Source of the DNA: Globodera rostochiensis
Lineage: Eukaryota > Nematoda > Chromadorea > Rhabditida > Heteroderidae
Assembly (NCBI GenBank): GCA_018350325.1
Contig: JAEVLN010000002.1
Location: 6,121,456-6,185,455 of the forward strand
Direction: 5' to 3'
DNA: 64,000 nt
Part shown: piece after piece, positions 25,440-37,208 of the stretch
How the letters are laid out: every line of letters begins with the position of its first letter
Position numbering within the stretch: position 1 is the first letter of the stretch
The notes under the pieces: model-generated
The model's database searches: none
The model's input: only the letters and a program-made list of their open reading frames with translations
What the model was told of the DNA's origin: nothing
Made by a program: the position numbers and the translations under genes

Positions 25440-28271
25440 TTGTTTAAAAATTTATTAAAAATAATTGTTATGTCGAAGTGTCTCTTGAAAAATAAAGATT
25501 GAGTCTACATGGCATTCTATATAAGCTTGATCAGCAAAAAGTTTTCTATTATTATTAACCAATATCAAATATTTTTTTTGTTTGTAAAAAACCAGCAGAA
25601 TTTCATGGAGAATTGGAAGAAAGATTGAAACAAAAATTACAATTAAAAAATTATGTAAACAATATTAAAAATACAATAACGAAAACAAAATTCAAATAAA
25701 TCTACCATATCATTTATTTTGACGTTGCGAATGATTACACTTCCCAATTCGCCCGGCACCGTTGATGAAAATCGGGCGCTTTAATTAGAATTATTTTAGC
25801 TGCAAATCATTCTTTTATAAATGGCTTTTTGAAAGCATAATATTCCATTTTTTTAATAGGGAAAGTAACTTCAAGACTTAATGCGAAACAATAAAGAATA
25901 TACACCTCATACTTCAAAAATCACAATTAAAAATGAGTAGTCCCCAAAAGAATTTTTTGTATAATCACAAATAGATCTCATATAAATGTAAGAAGTGAGA
26001 AAACGTATTTTTTCTACAATTTGTTTTCAAATTCCAATTGACTATATTAAAAGATGGATTGAAATAAAAAGTTTTAAAACTTAACCGCAAATTTAAAATT
26101 TTCGAGTATTCCATTTTTAACGCAATTTAAATTTTCGAATATTCCATTGTTTTAATAAAACTTTAACTCTTTGTCACTGCCCTAACTTTTTAAACAAATT
26201 GACAACAAAATATAAAAGTTTGAGCAAAAGCCCTTTTCAGCGGATTTGTGTTTTAAGGTGCCTATTTTATGGGGTTTAATGTCTGCCCAGAACCATTTTT
26301 TTAATAGGGAAAGTAACTTCAAGACTTAATGCGAAACAATGAAGAATATACACCTCATACTTCAAAAATCACAATTAAAAATGAGTAGTCCCCAAAAGAA
26401 TTTTTTGTATAATCACAAATAGATCTCCTATAAATGTAAGAAGTGAGAAAACGTATTTTTTCTACAATTTGTTTTAAATTCCAAATTGACTATATTAAAA
26501 GATGGATTGAAATAAAAAGTTTTAAAACTTAAATTAGATCCAATAACATCATTACATAAAACTTATAAAAACAAAAAAAATCTATTTAAAGAAAAATTAA
26601 TCAAAATATCTGTCAAAAATCAGCCCATTCTGTATTAAACCGCATATTTTATAAAACAACATATTTTGCTACATCAAATAAATATAAACTGTTAATAAGT
26701 AAAAACACTATTTTGCAAATCCAAAAACATGTTCAAAATACCAAATATTCAATCATAATAGTTTTTATAATTTTTAAATTATTTGTGTTTCATACCTAAT
26801 AAATGAAGAAACAGTATTCAGTTAAAAATTAATATGATAATTTGTAAGTCGAATAAGTAAAATGTAATCTGAGTCACTCAAACGAGGGAATATTAGAATT
26901 AAAATGTAAAACAAAAAAAAATGCTGTATATATAAAAGCTAAATATAGGGTAATATAACAACAAACTTAAATTTACCTTAAATGGTCATTTCGGACAAAT
27001 GTAAAAATTATTTGCCATTTAGCCATTGGGAAAATGTTCCAACTTAATTGTGAAACATGATGATTATGCAATATAAACTATGTGATCTCAACAACTTCGA
27101 CTAATATTAAAATTATTTGCCATAAATGATAAATTACTAAACTCGTATACTAAATTATTGAAACAAAAAGAATGGCAAAGGCTCAAGCTCACCTCCAATC
27201 CTTTGACAACAACCGCTGTTGCTGTTTGTTACCCAGTCAGCACAATGAAAAGCCAATGAAAACCCGACTATGAAACACAATCAAAATTAAAAAATCAAAA
27301 GCTTTTAATATTTAGAATTGAATGAGAAATAAAAAAAATTAAAGGTTAAATAAGCAAAACACAATAAAAAGTATAATTTATAAAGAAGTATGCCAATGAG
27401 CTTTTAATTCGCTGATTACGCATTTCAAAAATAAAAAATGTCTTTATGTAAATTGCAAGCAAAAAAATAGTTTATATTTTTATAACAATAAATCATAAAA
27501 TTTTATACAAATGTATCAATTGATAACATTTACCGGTTTCGGTTAAAAATATCGTTTGCATACATAAATTTAAATAGGATATGTAATTAAATGAAAATTA
27601 AATAAGAGAGTCTAGCCACGACTTTTGCAGGAAACAGCAGAATATAAATAAATTTATTAATATATCATAAAAATTGTTTTTTGAATAATTTGCAATAAAA
27701 ATTCAAAAAGTATTATTCAAACAAAATTAAAATTTAATTGTTCTGATTTAGGTCAAGGATGCCTCTATCTGTTCTAATAGATCTGGGTTTGCCCCCATTT
27801 TTGAACGGTGCAAGAATAAGGCACCAGCTCGTGCATGGAATGTTCATGTATACAAAAGTATTCGTTAAATATAAAACTGAATAAATAATTTTTTTTTGAA
27901 AAATTTACCGTGCTGAAAAGAAATTTTCAATCTAATCTGAGTAAACTGAGGGCACGGGTCGGAAAATTATTAAAAAATTAAATTAAAAAAGCAAAAAGCA
28001 AAAATCAAATTTATTTGTGTTTGAACTTAACAAAATGCAGAATTCAATCTAAGGAAACACAGCATTTTTTTGTTTGTGTGTAGGAGAACGACGTTCTATG
28101 TTCGAGCACCACATGCTGTCTTTTAACAAGAAAATCAATTTATTTATAAAGCCTATTTCAAAAGAATAGATTTATAATAAACATTATAAACAAATAAATA
28201 AACAGTGAAATTCTTCTGCTCATATTTCTAAAAAACTCGTTCTCAATGCATAAAAAAACATAAAAAACAAC
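25440..28271. other. Spacer of duplication unit 2
   Basis: Near-identical to 20570-23400, including the internal 238-bp repeat pair. No gene seen. Confidence 0.8.
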
Positions 28272-28275
28272 AAGT

Positions 28276-30371
28276 AAAGAAATAGTGTGCTAAAAAGAGC
28301 GAGTCAGACGGTTAGAGTAATTTGGTCATCAACGCACCCCATCTAATCATTTTTTAGTTACTTTTTTGAACATTTAATTTTTTGAAGAAATAGTGTGCCA
28401 AAAAGAGCTGTCAGACGGTTAGAGTAATTTGCTCATCAACGCACCCCATCTAATAATTTTTTAGTTACTTTTCCTGAGCATTTTATTTTTTAAAGAAATA
28501 GTGTGCTAAAAAGAGCGAGTCAGACGATTAGAGTAATTTGGTCATCAACGCACCCCATCTAATAATTTTTTAGTTACTTTTTTGAACATTTTATTTTTTG
28601 AAGAAATAGTGTGCCAAAAAGAGCTGTCAGACGGTTAGAGTAATTTGCTCATCAACGCACCCCATCTAATAATTTTTTAGTTACTTTTCCTGAGCATTTT
28701 ATTTTTTAAAGAAATAGTGTGCTAAAAAGAGCGAGTCAGACGATTAGAGTAATTTGGTCATCAACGCACCCCATCTTAGTTACTTTTTTGAACATTTTAT
28801 TTTTTGAAGAAATAGTGTGCCAAAAAGAGAGAATCAGATGGTTAGAGTAATTTGGTCATCTACGCACACCATCTAATAATTTTTTAATTATTTTTTTGAA
28901 CATTTTATTTTTTGAAGAAATAGTGTGCCAAAAAGAGAATCAGATGGTTAGAGTAATTTGGTGATCTACGCACACCATCTAATAATTTTTTAATTATTTT
29001 TTTGAACATTTTATTTTTTAAAGAAATAGTAGATGGTTAGAGTAATTTGGTCATCTACGCACACCATCTAATAATTTTTCAGTTACTTTTTTGAACATTT
29101 TGTTTTTTGAAGAAATAGTGTGCCAAAAAGAGAGAGTCAGACGGTTAGAGTAATTTGGTCATCAACGCACCCCATCTAATAATTTTTTAGTTACTTTTTT
29201 GAACATTTTATTTTTTGAAGAAATAGTGTGCCAAAAAGAGAGAGTCAGATGGTTAGAGTAATTTGGTCATCTACGCACCCCATCTAATAATTTTTTAGTT
29301 ACTTTTTTGAACATTTTATTTTTTGAAGAAATAGTGTGCCAAAAAGAGAGAGTCAGATGGTTAGAGTAATTTGGTCATCAACGCACCCCATCTAATAATT
29401 TTTTAGTTATTTTTTTGAACATTTTATTTTTTGAAGAAATAGTGTGCCAAAAAGAGAGAGTCAGACGGTTAGAGTAATTTGGTCATCAACGCACCCCATC
29501 TAAAAATTGGTTTGTGTATTTTCTTGAACATTTTATTTTTTGAAGAAATAGTGTGCTAAAAAGAGAGAGTCAGACGGTTAGAGTAATTTGGTCATCAACG
29601 CACCCCATCTAATAATTTTTTAGTTATTTTTTTGAACATTTTATTTTTTGAAGAAATAGTGTGCTAAAAAGAGAGAGTCAGACGGTTAGAGTAATTTGGT
29701 CATCTACGCACCCCATCTAATAATTTTTTAGTTACTTTTTTTATTTTTTGAAGAAATAGTGTGCCAAAAAGAGAGAGTCAGACGGTTAGAGTAATTTGCT
29801 CATCAACGCACCCCATCTAATAATTTTTAGTTACTTTTTTGAACATTTTATTTTTTGAAGAAATAGTGTGCCAAACCCCATCTAATAATTTTTTAGTTTT
29901 TTTTTGAACATTTTATTTTTTGAAGAAATAGTGTGCCAAAAAGATAGAGTCAGACGGTTAGAGTAATTTGCTCATCAACGCACCCCATCTAATAATTTTT
30001 TAGTTACTTTTTTGAACATTTTATTTATTAAAGAAATAGTGTTGCCGAAAAGAGAGAGTCAGACGGTTAGAGTAATTTGGTCATTTACGCACCCCATCTA
30101 ATAATTTTTTAGTTACTTTTTTTATTTTTTGAAGAAATAGTGTGCCAAAAAGAGAGAGTCAGACGGTTAGAGTAATTTGCTCATCAACGCACCCCATCTA
30201 ATAATTTTTTAGTTACTTTTTTGAACATTTTATTTATTAAAGAAATAGTGTTGCCGAAAAGAGAGAGTCAGACGGTTAGAGTAATTTGCTCATCAACGCA
30301 CCCCATCTAGTAATTTTTTAGTTATTTTTTTGAACATTTTATTTTTTGAAGAAATAGTGTGCCGAAAAGAG
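28276..30371. repeat. 108-bp satellite array, unit 2
   Basis: About nineteen monomers. The left part follows the order of variants in 23405-24744; the right part is longer, with extra truncated monomers (for example near 29740 and 29870) and an inner duplication. The last monomer ends at about 30371 directly against coding-like sequence. Confidence 0.95.
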
Positions 30372-30680
30372 AGAGGCTGTCTTTTTGAGCCGTCCGACGG
30401 CGCATCCGGCGCGAAAGCGCTGAACTGGGGCGAATTTGATCGTATCGTTGCTCATTTCATGATCTGAGCTCAAATGATCGAAATTAACATTTTTTACTTC
30501 CACACGAACGACGAACACCGGGGATTCATGCGGCACTTCGAAGAAATTGCCAACGAATTTGCCGACAAAATATTCCTAACACTTTCCGAGGGCAATGCAA
30601 AGGCGCAAATTGTCGTTGTTCTGCAGCTGAACTGTAGCACAGACTCTTACGAGTGGCTGAACAAAACGATCATTTATTAA
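30372..30680 (+). pseudogene. Coding remnant cut by satellite
   Basis: One plus-strand frame runs from the satellite edge to TAA at 30678, with a single in-frame TGA at 30465-30467. Before it: CLFEPSDGASGAKALNWGEF and DRIVAHFMI. After it, from ATG 30474: INIFYFHTNDEHRGFMRHFE, EIANEFADKIFLTLSEGN and QIVVVLQLNCSTDSYEWL. The continuity of frame and style across the TGA argues for one ancestral coding sequence. The 5' part is replaced by satellite. The family is not recognised; it may be part of a nematode-expanded F-box-like family, but that is a guess. The region is much richer in GC than its surroundings. Confidence 0.5.
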
Positions 30681-30689
30681 GCACCAATA

Positions 30690-31090
30690 ACCGTTAGACG
30701 TCCCCCCCCCCCTTCTTCCTCCCAAATCGGAAAAAGTCAGTCTTTTAAGAGAATTTCAGTTTAAGTCCGGGGCTGCCCCCACACGAATGAAATGAGAATT
30801 TCTGATCGATCTTTGGTAGCAAATCTTTTAAAAAATCGAGTCAAAAATTTAAATTCTCGGCAGCGTCTATCGGCACTGCCGACCCCCCTCCCCCCAAGAA
30901 GTAAAGCAGAATTCGCAAAAACGACCCTTAAAAGCAAACATTTTTTGAATAATTGCGTAAAAATAAACGCGGTTAAAACGCAAAAATACACGCACTAAAT
31001 ATCGATTTTTTGGGAAAGGCTCAAATCCGTTAAGCCTTTGTCATAGGGGTGGAAAGTTTTTTGCACACCTAAAAAACATCAATCACTTCT
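30690..31090. repeat. GC-island repeat shared with 61.1 kb
   Basis: Contains poly-C runs and, at about 30866-30930, a segment that is the reverse complement of 61095-61160 with roughly three quarters identity (common words GTGCCGATAG and the GCAAATTCTGTTTTACT type). It is an unclassified interspersed repeat lying between two coding remnants. Confidence 0.6.
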
Positions 31091-31159
31091 GACTTCTGAT
31101 TATTTGTCTCTGCTTTCTCTCAAGGCTTTTCGTCGAGCGCCAGTGCTCTCTTCCAATAG

Positions 31160-31411
31160 GGTAACCAAATCAACATTGAGCAGCTTGACGAGCACTCCGA
31201 CGAGTACTGCGCGAGAGAGTGCCGAGTAATTTGTTTTGCCAATGGATGTGTGGCCATTATTGTTGGGAGTTTTGTCGACTCGAAGGGAAGGGAGCACAAA
31301 TGCGTGTTCCAAGTGTTGGCCACGGAGGACAGCGATTCGTCTGATGAGGCCGATGATTCTTATTTGTTTAAACTCTCCTGCGATTTCGGCAACAGTTATG
31401 AATTTTATTAG
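31160..31411 (+). CDS. Candidate terminal exon, unknown protein
   Basis: Eighty-three sense codons follow an acceptor (cttccaatag, ending 31159) and end at TAG 31409-31411. There is no ATG, so simple calling misses it. The peptide is clearly protein-like: [40 protein letters not shown], then [20 protein letters not shown] and [12 protein letters not shown]. The acidic [10 protein letters not shown] patch precedes a short C-terminus. Same strand and style as the remnant at 30372-30680, so it may be the next exon of that gene, with a repeat in the intron. The opposite-strand ATG frames are shadows. Confidence 0.55.
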   Translation, partial: GNQINIEQLDEHSDEYCARECRVICFANGCVAIIVGSFVDSKGREHKCVFQVLATEDSDSSDEADDSYLFKLSCDFGNSYEFY

Positions 31412-31599
31412 GGATGAATTGCTTTCGGTTCATTCAGGAAAAATCATTTTGTCTTATTATGAAATAATTTTTCTCTACTTGGAGTTTTCTGTTCTTCCAA
31501 TTCCAGAAAAAATAAACTATTATCCACGAGAAATTTTGCGGCAATTTTTTGAAACTTGGCATGGAAAAGGGATCCGGCGGCGCCGATAGACGCGAAGAT

Positions 31600-32838
31600 T
31601 TTAACAATGGTTGTTAGGAAAATATGCCAAAAAAATTCTGCATTTTAAAAAATTAAGATTTTCTGATGTCGACAAAAATCGAATGAAGGGCGCGCATAAA
31701 TTTATAAGTACGAAAGCCCGCTTCTCACACATTTTGATTTTATTGTGGATTTTAATTGTAATAAAAAAGTAGTGAATTGAATGTGCGGATTTATGCGAGC
31801 GCATTTTTCAAAAGAAATCTAAACGACTGCTTTGATTTTGTTAAGGTGAAGGTATTAAAAGTTTGAAAATTTTGGGCTTTTTATAATAATCAGATTTATT
31901 TTAGTTTGCATAAAAGATTTATTTTATAAATGGCTTCAATTAAAGTAGCTCTTTTTATAAGCTCATTTGTCAGTTCTGTTATATTTGTATTAAAAAAATG
32001 AGTTTCAATTCCTAGTGGGCCATAATATTTTTAAAAAGAAAAAGTCTATATTGGGCAGCAATTTTTTATTTTTGCTTATTTAAGTCATCAACATGTGGCA
32101 AGAAACCTCTGCCCACTAAAATCATCGTAGTTGGCATAATAATTTAGAAATGTGATTATCAATTTAAACTATTTAAGCAGATTTACCGATTCCACCCACA
32201 CCTGAGGCCTATTTTTTCGATGCTATCGTCGAGATAACCTCCGGTCAGCTAAAGTACAGCCTTTATTTCTTATGTTATGTTATGACTAAATATGGTCAAT
32301 CGACGGACCTTTTTCTCCGTAATTGCGGTCTAATTGAATATTAAATCTGCAAAGATTTCATTAATTGCGAAGGAAACTTTTTCGGAGAATGACATGCGCA
32401 ATAAGGACAGAACGCCAAAAATAGATGAAAACAACAGATCCATTCAGTGTATGTGTAGGCGTATTATTTGAAAAAGTTTTAAATAACACGGCGCTTTATA
32501 TTATTTGAAAAAAATCTCTTTAAACTCAGTAAAAATCGAAGAAAATTTGAAAATCACGTTTTTCTTTATTGTTTTTATTTCTTTCGAAAAAAGGGCTTTA
32601 AATTTTACTAGTTAAATTCGAAGTTAACTAAAATCCAATTTTGCGAAGGTATTCAAATAATACTAACTCACCGTATAGTTAGAAAATTTTTCAGACTAGG
32701 ATTATTCGAATAATCCTAATTTTCAAATAATACGCTGACATTTGTTTTTCTTATATATTATGTATGTACATATTTTTTATTTTTAATAAAAAAAATTGCT
32801 AAAAAAATATTAAGCATCACAAATCTTTTTAAGTAACA
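31600..32838. other. Spacer upstream of receptor gene 1
   Basis: AT-rich; no exon seen. A plus-strand gene starts at 32839. No convincing TATA box was picked out. Confidence 0.4.
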
Positions 32839-34981
32839 ATGGGTTTGGCCGAATGGTCTATCTCAGTTCAAAATCCAATCATCTACTTAACGCTTTGTAT
32901 AACCATTCCGTCAATGGCACTTTATATTGCCGAAATTGTCACCATCGTTCGGCACAAAAAGTTCCACCACAACTCATTCTACGCACTCTTTGTTATGCGA
33001 GCAATTCCGGTAATAAATTCAAAAGATCAGAATTCCGATTTGTTTATAGAAATGAATCAGTTAGAATAGAGCTAGCTAGCTGACCATTAATATTGATCAG
33101 ATTTTTTCTAAAAATGTTTTAGGATTGCGTTGGCGTATTGAACTCGTTCTACGGTCAACAATTGCCCTCCATATTCGGCTCCCTGTTGTACCCGATTTAT
33201 TCAAAGTTCCCAAATTGGATGCTTGCAATGTTCTTTTTTGTTGCCGGCCACACATTTCAAGCGAATAATTTGGTCACGGCTTTTATATTGTTGAACCGAT
33301 TGAGCGCAATCGTAATGCCAATAAAACATGAAAAGGTCCTTTTTTAAATATTAAAAGTAATAAAGGCTTCTTTAACAAACAATTGGCTATTTTAAGATAT
33401 GGAAAAATGTTCTTCCGCTTATAACAATTTTTGTTTTGTGTGTGCCAACAGTCTTGTATTGGCCGGTGTTTAAATCGGGAGCAATCCTTCAATTGAAAGA
33501 CCCAAATTCAACAACTGACCGCAATTTCATCATAAATGAAGCTGGAGATGTAAAAATATTTTATATTCTTTTTAATATTTTATATTATAGCTTAGTAGCA
33601 TTCGTATTCAGAATACATATTCGAAATTTCAAGTTGTTGAAACTAGAGTTGCAGCCGGGGGGAGGGGGGATCCCTGGTCAAACCGGGGGACGGGGATACC
33701 GCGGACAAATCGGGGAATCCACGTTTTCGGGGGTGAGCAAACCGGGGAACGGGGTTCTCAGGCCGAGGATGGGCAAATTCCTAAAATCAAAATTTTTTAA
33801 AACTAAAATGCAATCCTAAATAAAGGCTTTTCATATGGCAATATGCACCCCAAAAGATCGATTTATGCAACGATGCCGCCGAAGGCGCTGTCGGGAAAAT
33901 TTTTTGGAAAGAAATGTCACCATTTGCTTGGGGTCGACCTTAGTAAAAATAATTGAAATTTTTGTCAAAAAGTACGTCTCAGGCAAACAGTAAATCAAAT
34001 CAATATGATCGTTAAAATTTCTAATGTGCTGGCTATCTAGGGGTGCATTTTCATCCCCGTCTCCGGCGGGGATGAGACCGGGGATCGCCCTTTTCGGGGA
34101 TACCTAGGAACGGGGATGCGAATGGCTGGGGATCCCCGGTTTTCAGCCCCCCCCCCCCCCGGCTGCAACCGCAATGGAAACCGATATGTTTCCCACTAAA
34201 ATCATCATTAAGGCTCCGTACACAAGCTATTCAGAATTAAATTATTCAACTAAATTATGCTGAAATCGATTAGTTTTGCTTAAAATTTTTATTAAGGCAC
34301 CGTATATCCGCCATTTGGCGTGCATTAGTGCCATCTTCTCTGTCCTTTTTATGATTGTATGCATTTTGATAAACATTTGCACATTCGTTGCATACAAATT
34401 ACATGTGAAGAAAGTTAGCGTAATCGGCGGGAACAACTTTGACGCTATTAAGAAGAAATTGATGGTTTATGCAATGGTAACTTTTTTGGGTCACGCGCTC
34501 GTTGCAAGCCAAATTTTGGTAAATGAAAGTCATTAATTATTAAAGTTAACTAAATTTAAAACAAACATACTATAGCATTGATTAGCAATAAAAATATTTT
34601 TAAACATCACAGATTTCCATTCTTACTAACATTGCTGACCCGAAAATACAGGCCATGATATTCATCTACTACCCAGTGGTTATGGACACAGGTGATAAGA
34701 ATTGATCGATACCAATTCTTCGATAAAGACTGACTGAAATTTAAACAGTCTAATCACCAACAGGTACGGTAGTGCTCTCCAGCTGGTTACTGTTGTGGGC
34801 CAGCGGCACATTCCGTCAACAGCTGATCAAAGATTTTGCGATCATTCGCATTAGAAATATTCGTGTCGGTGCAATGGAGGTGCCCCAAAACAATAATCAT
34901 CGGCCAGTTGGAGGAGCTGTTGGCCATCAATTGCACAACAGAATATGCAGTTCCGTACAACAATTGCCAGCAATTTGTTGA
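32839..34981 (+). CDS. Srg-like serpentine chemoreceptor, gene 1
   Basis: Six exons: 32839-33009, 33123-33335, 33397-33549, 34297-34518, 34613-34691, 34764-34981. All introns are GT..AG and all phases agree, giving 351 residues, normal for nematode serpentine receptors. Seven membrane segments fall at about residues 12-36, 46-70, 89-117, 130-153, 184-214, 232-253 and 264-294. Seen motifs: NSFYALFVMRAIPDCVG, then the TM3 end ILLNRLSAIVMPIKHEK running into IWKNVLPLI, as in class gamma receptors. Such proteins sit in ciliary membranes of sensory neurons and couple to G proteins. Intron 3 (33550-34296) is enlarged by a GC-rich MITE. The paralogue is at 48993-50435. Confidence 0.85.
33644..34173. 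mobile_element. GC-rich hAT-like MITE in receptor intron 3
   Basis: Inverted ends TAGAGTTGCAGCCGGGG (33644) and CCCCGGCTGCAACCGCA (34173), with a G-rich left half, a C-rich right half and repeated CGGGGATNCC words. Flanks GTTGAAAC and ATGGAAAC agree at six of eight bases, compatible with an eroded 8-bp target duplication. The equivalent intron of the paralogue is only 50 bp, which shows insertion after gene duplication. The ORF at 33436-33819 runs from exon 3 into this element and is not real. Confidence 0.6.
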
Positions 34982-34989
34982 AATTCACA

Positions 34990-36460
34990 CTTTAAATATA
35001 GAACTTAAACTAAATTTTAAAAATCTCACAAAAACTTCTCATTTTCTACAGAAATTACAAAAAATAATCGATGATCGTGTCCAAAATGTTTCGTTTCGCA
35101 GAATTTGTCTGATTACACACAATTTAAAAAGGGATAAATGGTTATAAAAAGATCCAATTCGTATGATTGCCGCCTTTGCCCCGGGTCATTCAAAGTGGTA
35201 AGAATCAAGGAGCCCTATTTTCGGCAAATTCTAATTTTTCTCTCAAAATGAGAATTTTTTACAGTTTCAAAAAATGCCAAAATAGTGGCAAGTGTGGAGA
35301 AGTGGCAAATGAAGTGACAAATTTTCAAAATAATGGCATTTGCCATTTCTAAAGGGCATTTTATTTTTGTTTTTGACTATTTCAAGATGAAAAACTGAAA
35401 CAACTCTTTAATTATTATAATTTTGCCGACCCAACGAAAATTGGGTAAAATTCTGCAGTTGACTACCCCCCCCCCCAGAAGATCATTGTAGTGCAAAAAA
35501 GGGTGCTACGCAGTGGTTTTTCGGTAAAAGAAAGATTTATAAATTTTGAAAAAAGCCGGGACCATAAAGGATAGAATTTTAGTCCCTTCCGATATAATCT
35601 AGCCATTTTCACGTGCTAATCTGTTTGATTGTGAAAACTCTGTGGTTGACCAACTAAAATTCAAAAATGTTATCGGCGGTTCCGGAAATACGTCGCTAAA
35701 CATTCCCATTATTCAGATTAATTAATAGCAAGATATAAAATAAAATTTAGATTTTTAGGTTTATTTTCATGAATTGCTTCTTCAATTTTATGAACTTCCG
35801 AGTGAAGATATTATTTTATAGCCTTTATGTTGGTAAATTCAGTATTATTTTAGCGCATTGATGAATGCGATATTAATCGTTTCTTCTACTTATTTTATTT
35901 TCTGTAAATGAATGTTTGCAATTAGCAAAATATGTTCAATTACGAAAATTCTGGAGCTCGTCATAAATAGTTTTTATGTCTCCATACGACACAGAGGCAT
36001 ACGCGAAGAAGGGTTTTAAAATATTGACTATTGATTTTAAGGATTTTTATACAGACACTAATAATTCAATTTATTGCTGATAGTTTTTCACTGTAATATA
36101 TTTGATTTGTCAAACTTATTATTTGCAATTTTATAATTGTCGATTTATTCATGTTTCTTTTATTCAAATCTCTTGTTGGTGAGTTTCCAAGAGGGCTTGT
36201 TAGTGGTGCTCCCGCTTAAAATTAATGAAACTCAATGTCAAACCGTTTACATATCCATTTTATTTGTTTGCAAAATGTTTAGTGAGTTATTTATTGCAAA
36301 AAAATCATTCTTCACCTTTAACATTTGCATTTAAACCATATATTTGTTAAATATTGTAGTTCTAATTTTTAATATCTCCAGAATTTTATTAATTTAATTG
36401 TATTCTCTTTTTCACGAATTCACAGTAATCCCATTAGTTTATTTTGTGTTTTCTTATATG
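34990..36460. other. Spacer downstream of receptor gene 1
   Basis: Includes a likely 3' region of the receptor, a poly-C run at 35466-35476 and low-complexity repeats of TGGCAAATG type at 35280-35350. No gene seen. The plus strand becomes T-rich from about 35.7 kb. Confidence 0.4.
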
Positions 36461-36469
36461 GGAAGTGGC

Positions 36470-36580
36470 CCGTGGCGCCGGATTGGCTGTGGCGCGACAG
36501 GTGTTGCCAGGAGTGAGGAAAACTGACGTTTAGGGCGCCTTTATATACTCGTTCAGCCGCAGTATTAAGCAGGAGAGTGA
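36470..36580 (+). promoter_or_regulatory. Promoter-like GC stretch with TATA motif
   Basis: A GC-rich run (ggcgccggattggctgtggc) with an ATTGG (CCAAT-type) word is followed by TTTATATACTCG at about 36541 and then cagccgcagtattaag, arranged like a TATA promoter and start region. It would serve a plus-strand gene, matching the T-rich (sense intron-like) DNA downstream. Inference only. Confidence 0.35.
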
Positions 36581-36763
36581 TTAAAAGTGACAAAATGATA
36601 AATATATAATATGTCTTTTTTGGTTTACAATTAATATTTGTACAAAGAAAATTTTATATATTTTGTCTTTATTTTTTTTTTATTATTAAAACAAGAAGAA
36701 TAATTACGTTATTATGAATTGCTATTTTTGATTCCTCTTTCCAGCCCCTGGATCAAAGCAATG

Positions 36764-36838
36764 CGTGGAAAGCTTACTCAGAATTGTTATTTAGTTTTTA
36801 CTTTTTGGCTTTTAATGGAAATTAACAGCAGATTGGTG
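36764..36838 (+). CDS. Candidate first exon with signal-like N-terminus
   Basis: ATG then RGKLTQNCYLVFTFWLLME, a basic start and hydrophobic core like a signal peptide, up to a donor-like TTG|gtgatc. It lies about 200 bp downstream of the promoter-like stretch. Joining to later plus-strand candidates (for example about 37123-37208, containing FDVGMLNFISYRTNRTKKCS before a donor ACAGAG|gtattt) could not be made phase-consistent, so the gene model is unresolved. Confidence 0.3.
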
Positions 36839-37122
36839 ATCTGCAAAAAGAAATATATTTTTTTAAAATAAATTTCTTTGTATAAATATGTTACTACTTT
36901 ACCAATTCTGATTGCCTTTTATTACTTGCAGTCTACTTTGACTTTTTGAAAGACTTTTGGTATAAAAATACGGTAAGATGCAGTTTTTTAAATTTTATGC
37001 ATAATTTTATCTTATTTTCTAATAATATGTGTTAGTGAACTTTTTTTCTTCAATTTATTTTATTAGATACTTAATTATGATTAGTTTTTAGAACTTTTAT
37101 CATTAACATTTATACTCTGTAG

Positions 37123-37208
37123 GGCATTTGATGTGGGGATGTTAAATTTTATTTCGTACAGGACAAATAGAACGAAAAAGTGCTCGATCGACTTTGCATC
37201 CACAGAGG
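37123..37208 (+). CDS. Candidate internal exon, unknown
   Basis: Acceptor actctgtag is followed by one base plus 28 sense codons up to donor GAG|gtattt. The peptide AFDVGMLNFISYRTNRTKKC continues as SIDFASTE. Protein-like against a T-rich background; family unknown. Confidence 0.35.

Larger units (their letters stand above)
19880..30371. repeat. 4.87-kb tandem duplication
   Basis: Unit 1 (19880-24744) and unit 2 (24747-30371) are collinear. The offset is 4867 at the left edge, 4857 near 20421 and 4871 from 20550 to 23400; the last shift is a 14-bp extra GCGCCGAACC-type copy in unit 2. The 3.5-kb spacers are almost identical to the eye, so the event is recent. Unit 1 has the whole MITE, whereas unit 2 begins inside it, directly after satellite (...GCACCCC|AAAATGAGC), which fixes the junction at about 24744. 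Confidence 0.93.

Noticed and set aside
1..30371. CRISPR array interpretation of the 108-bp repeats
   Set aside because: The whole unit is repeated with no unique spacers, and the context is eukaryotic.
33436..33819. 127-codon ORF
   Set aside because: It is exon 3 of the receptor read into intron 3 and the MITE.
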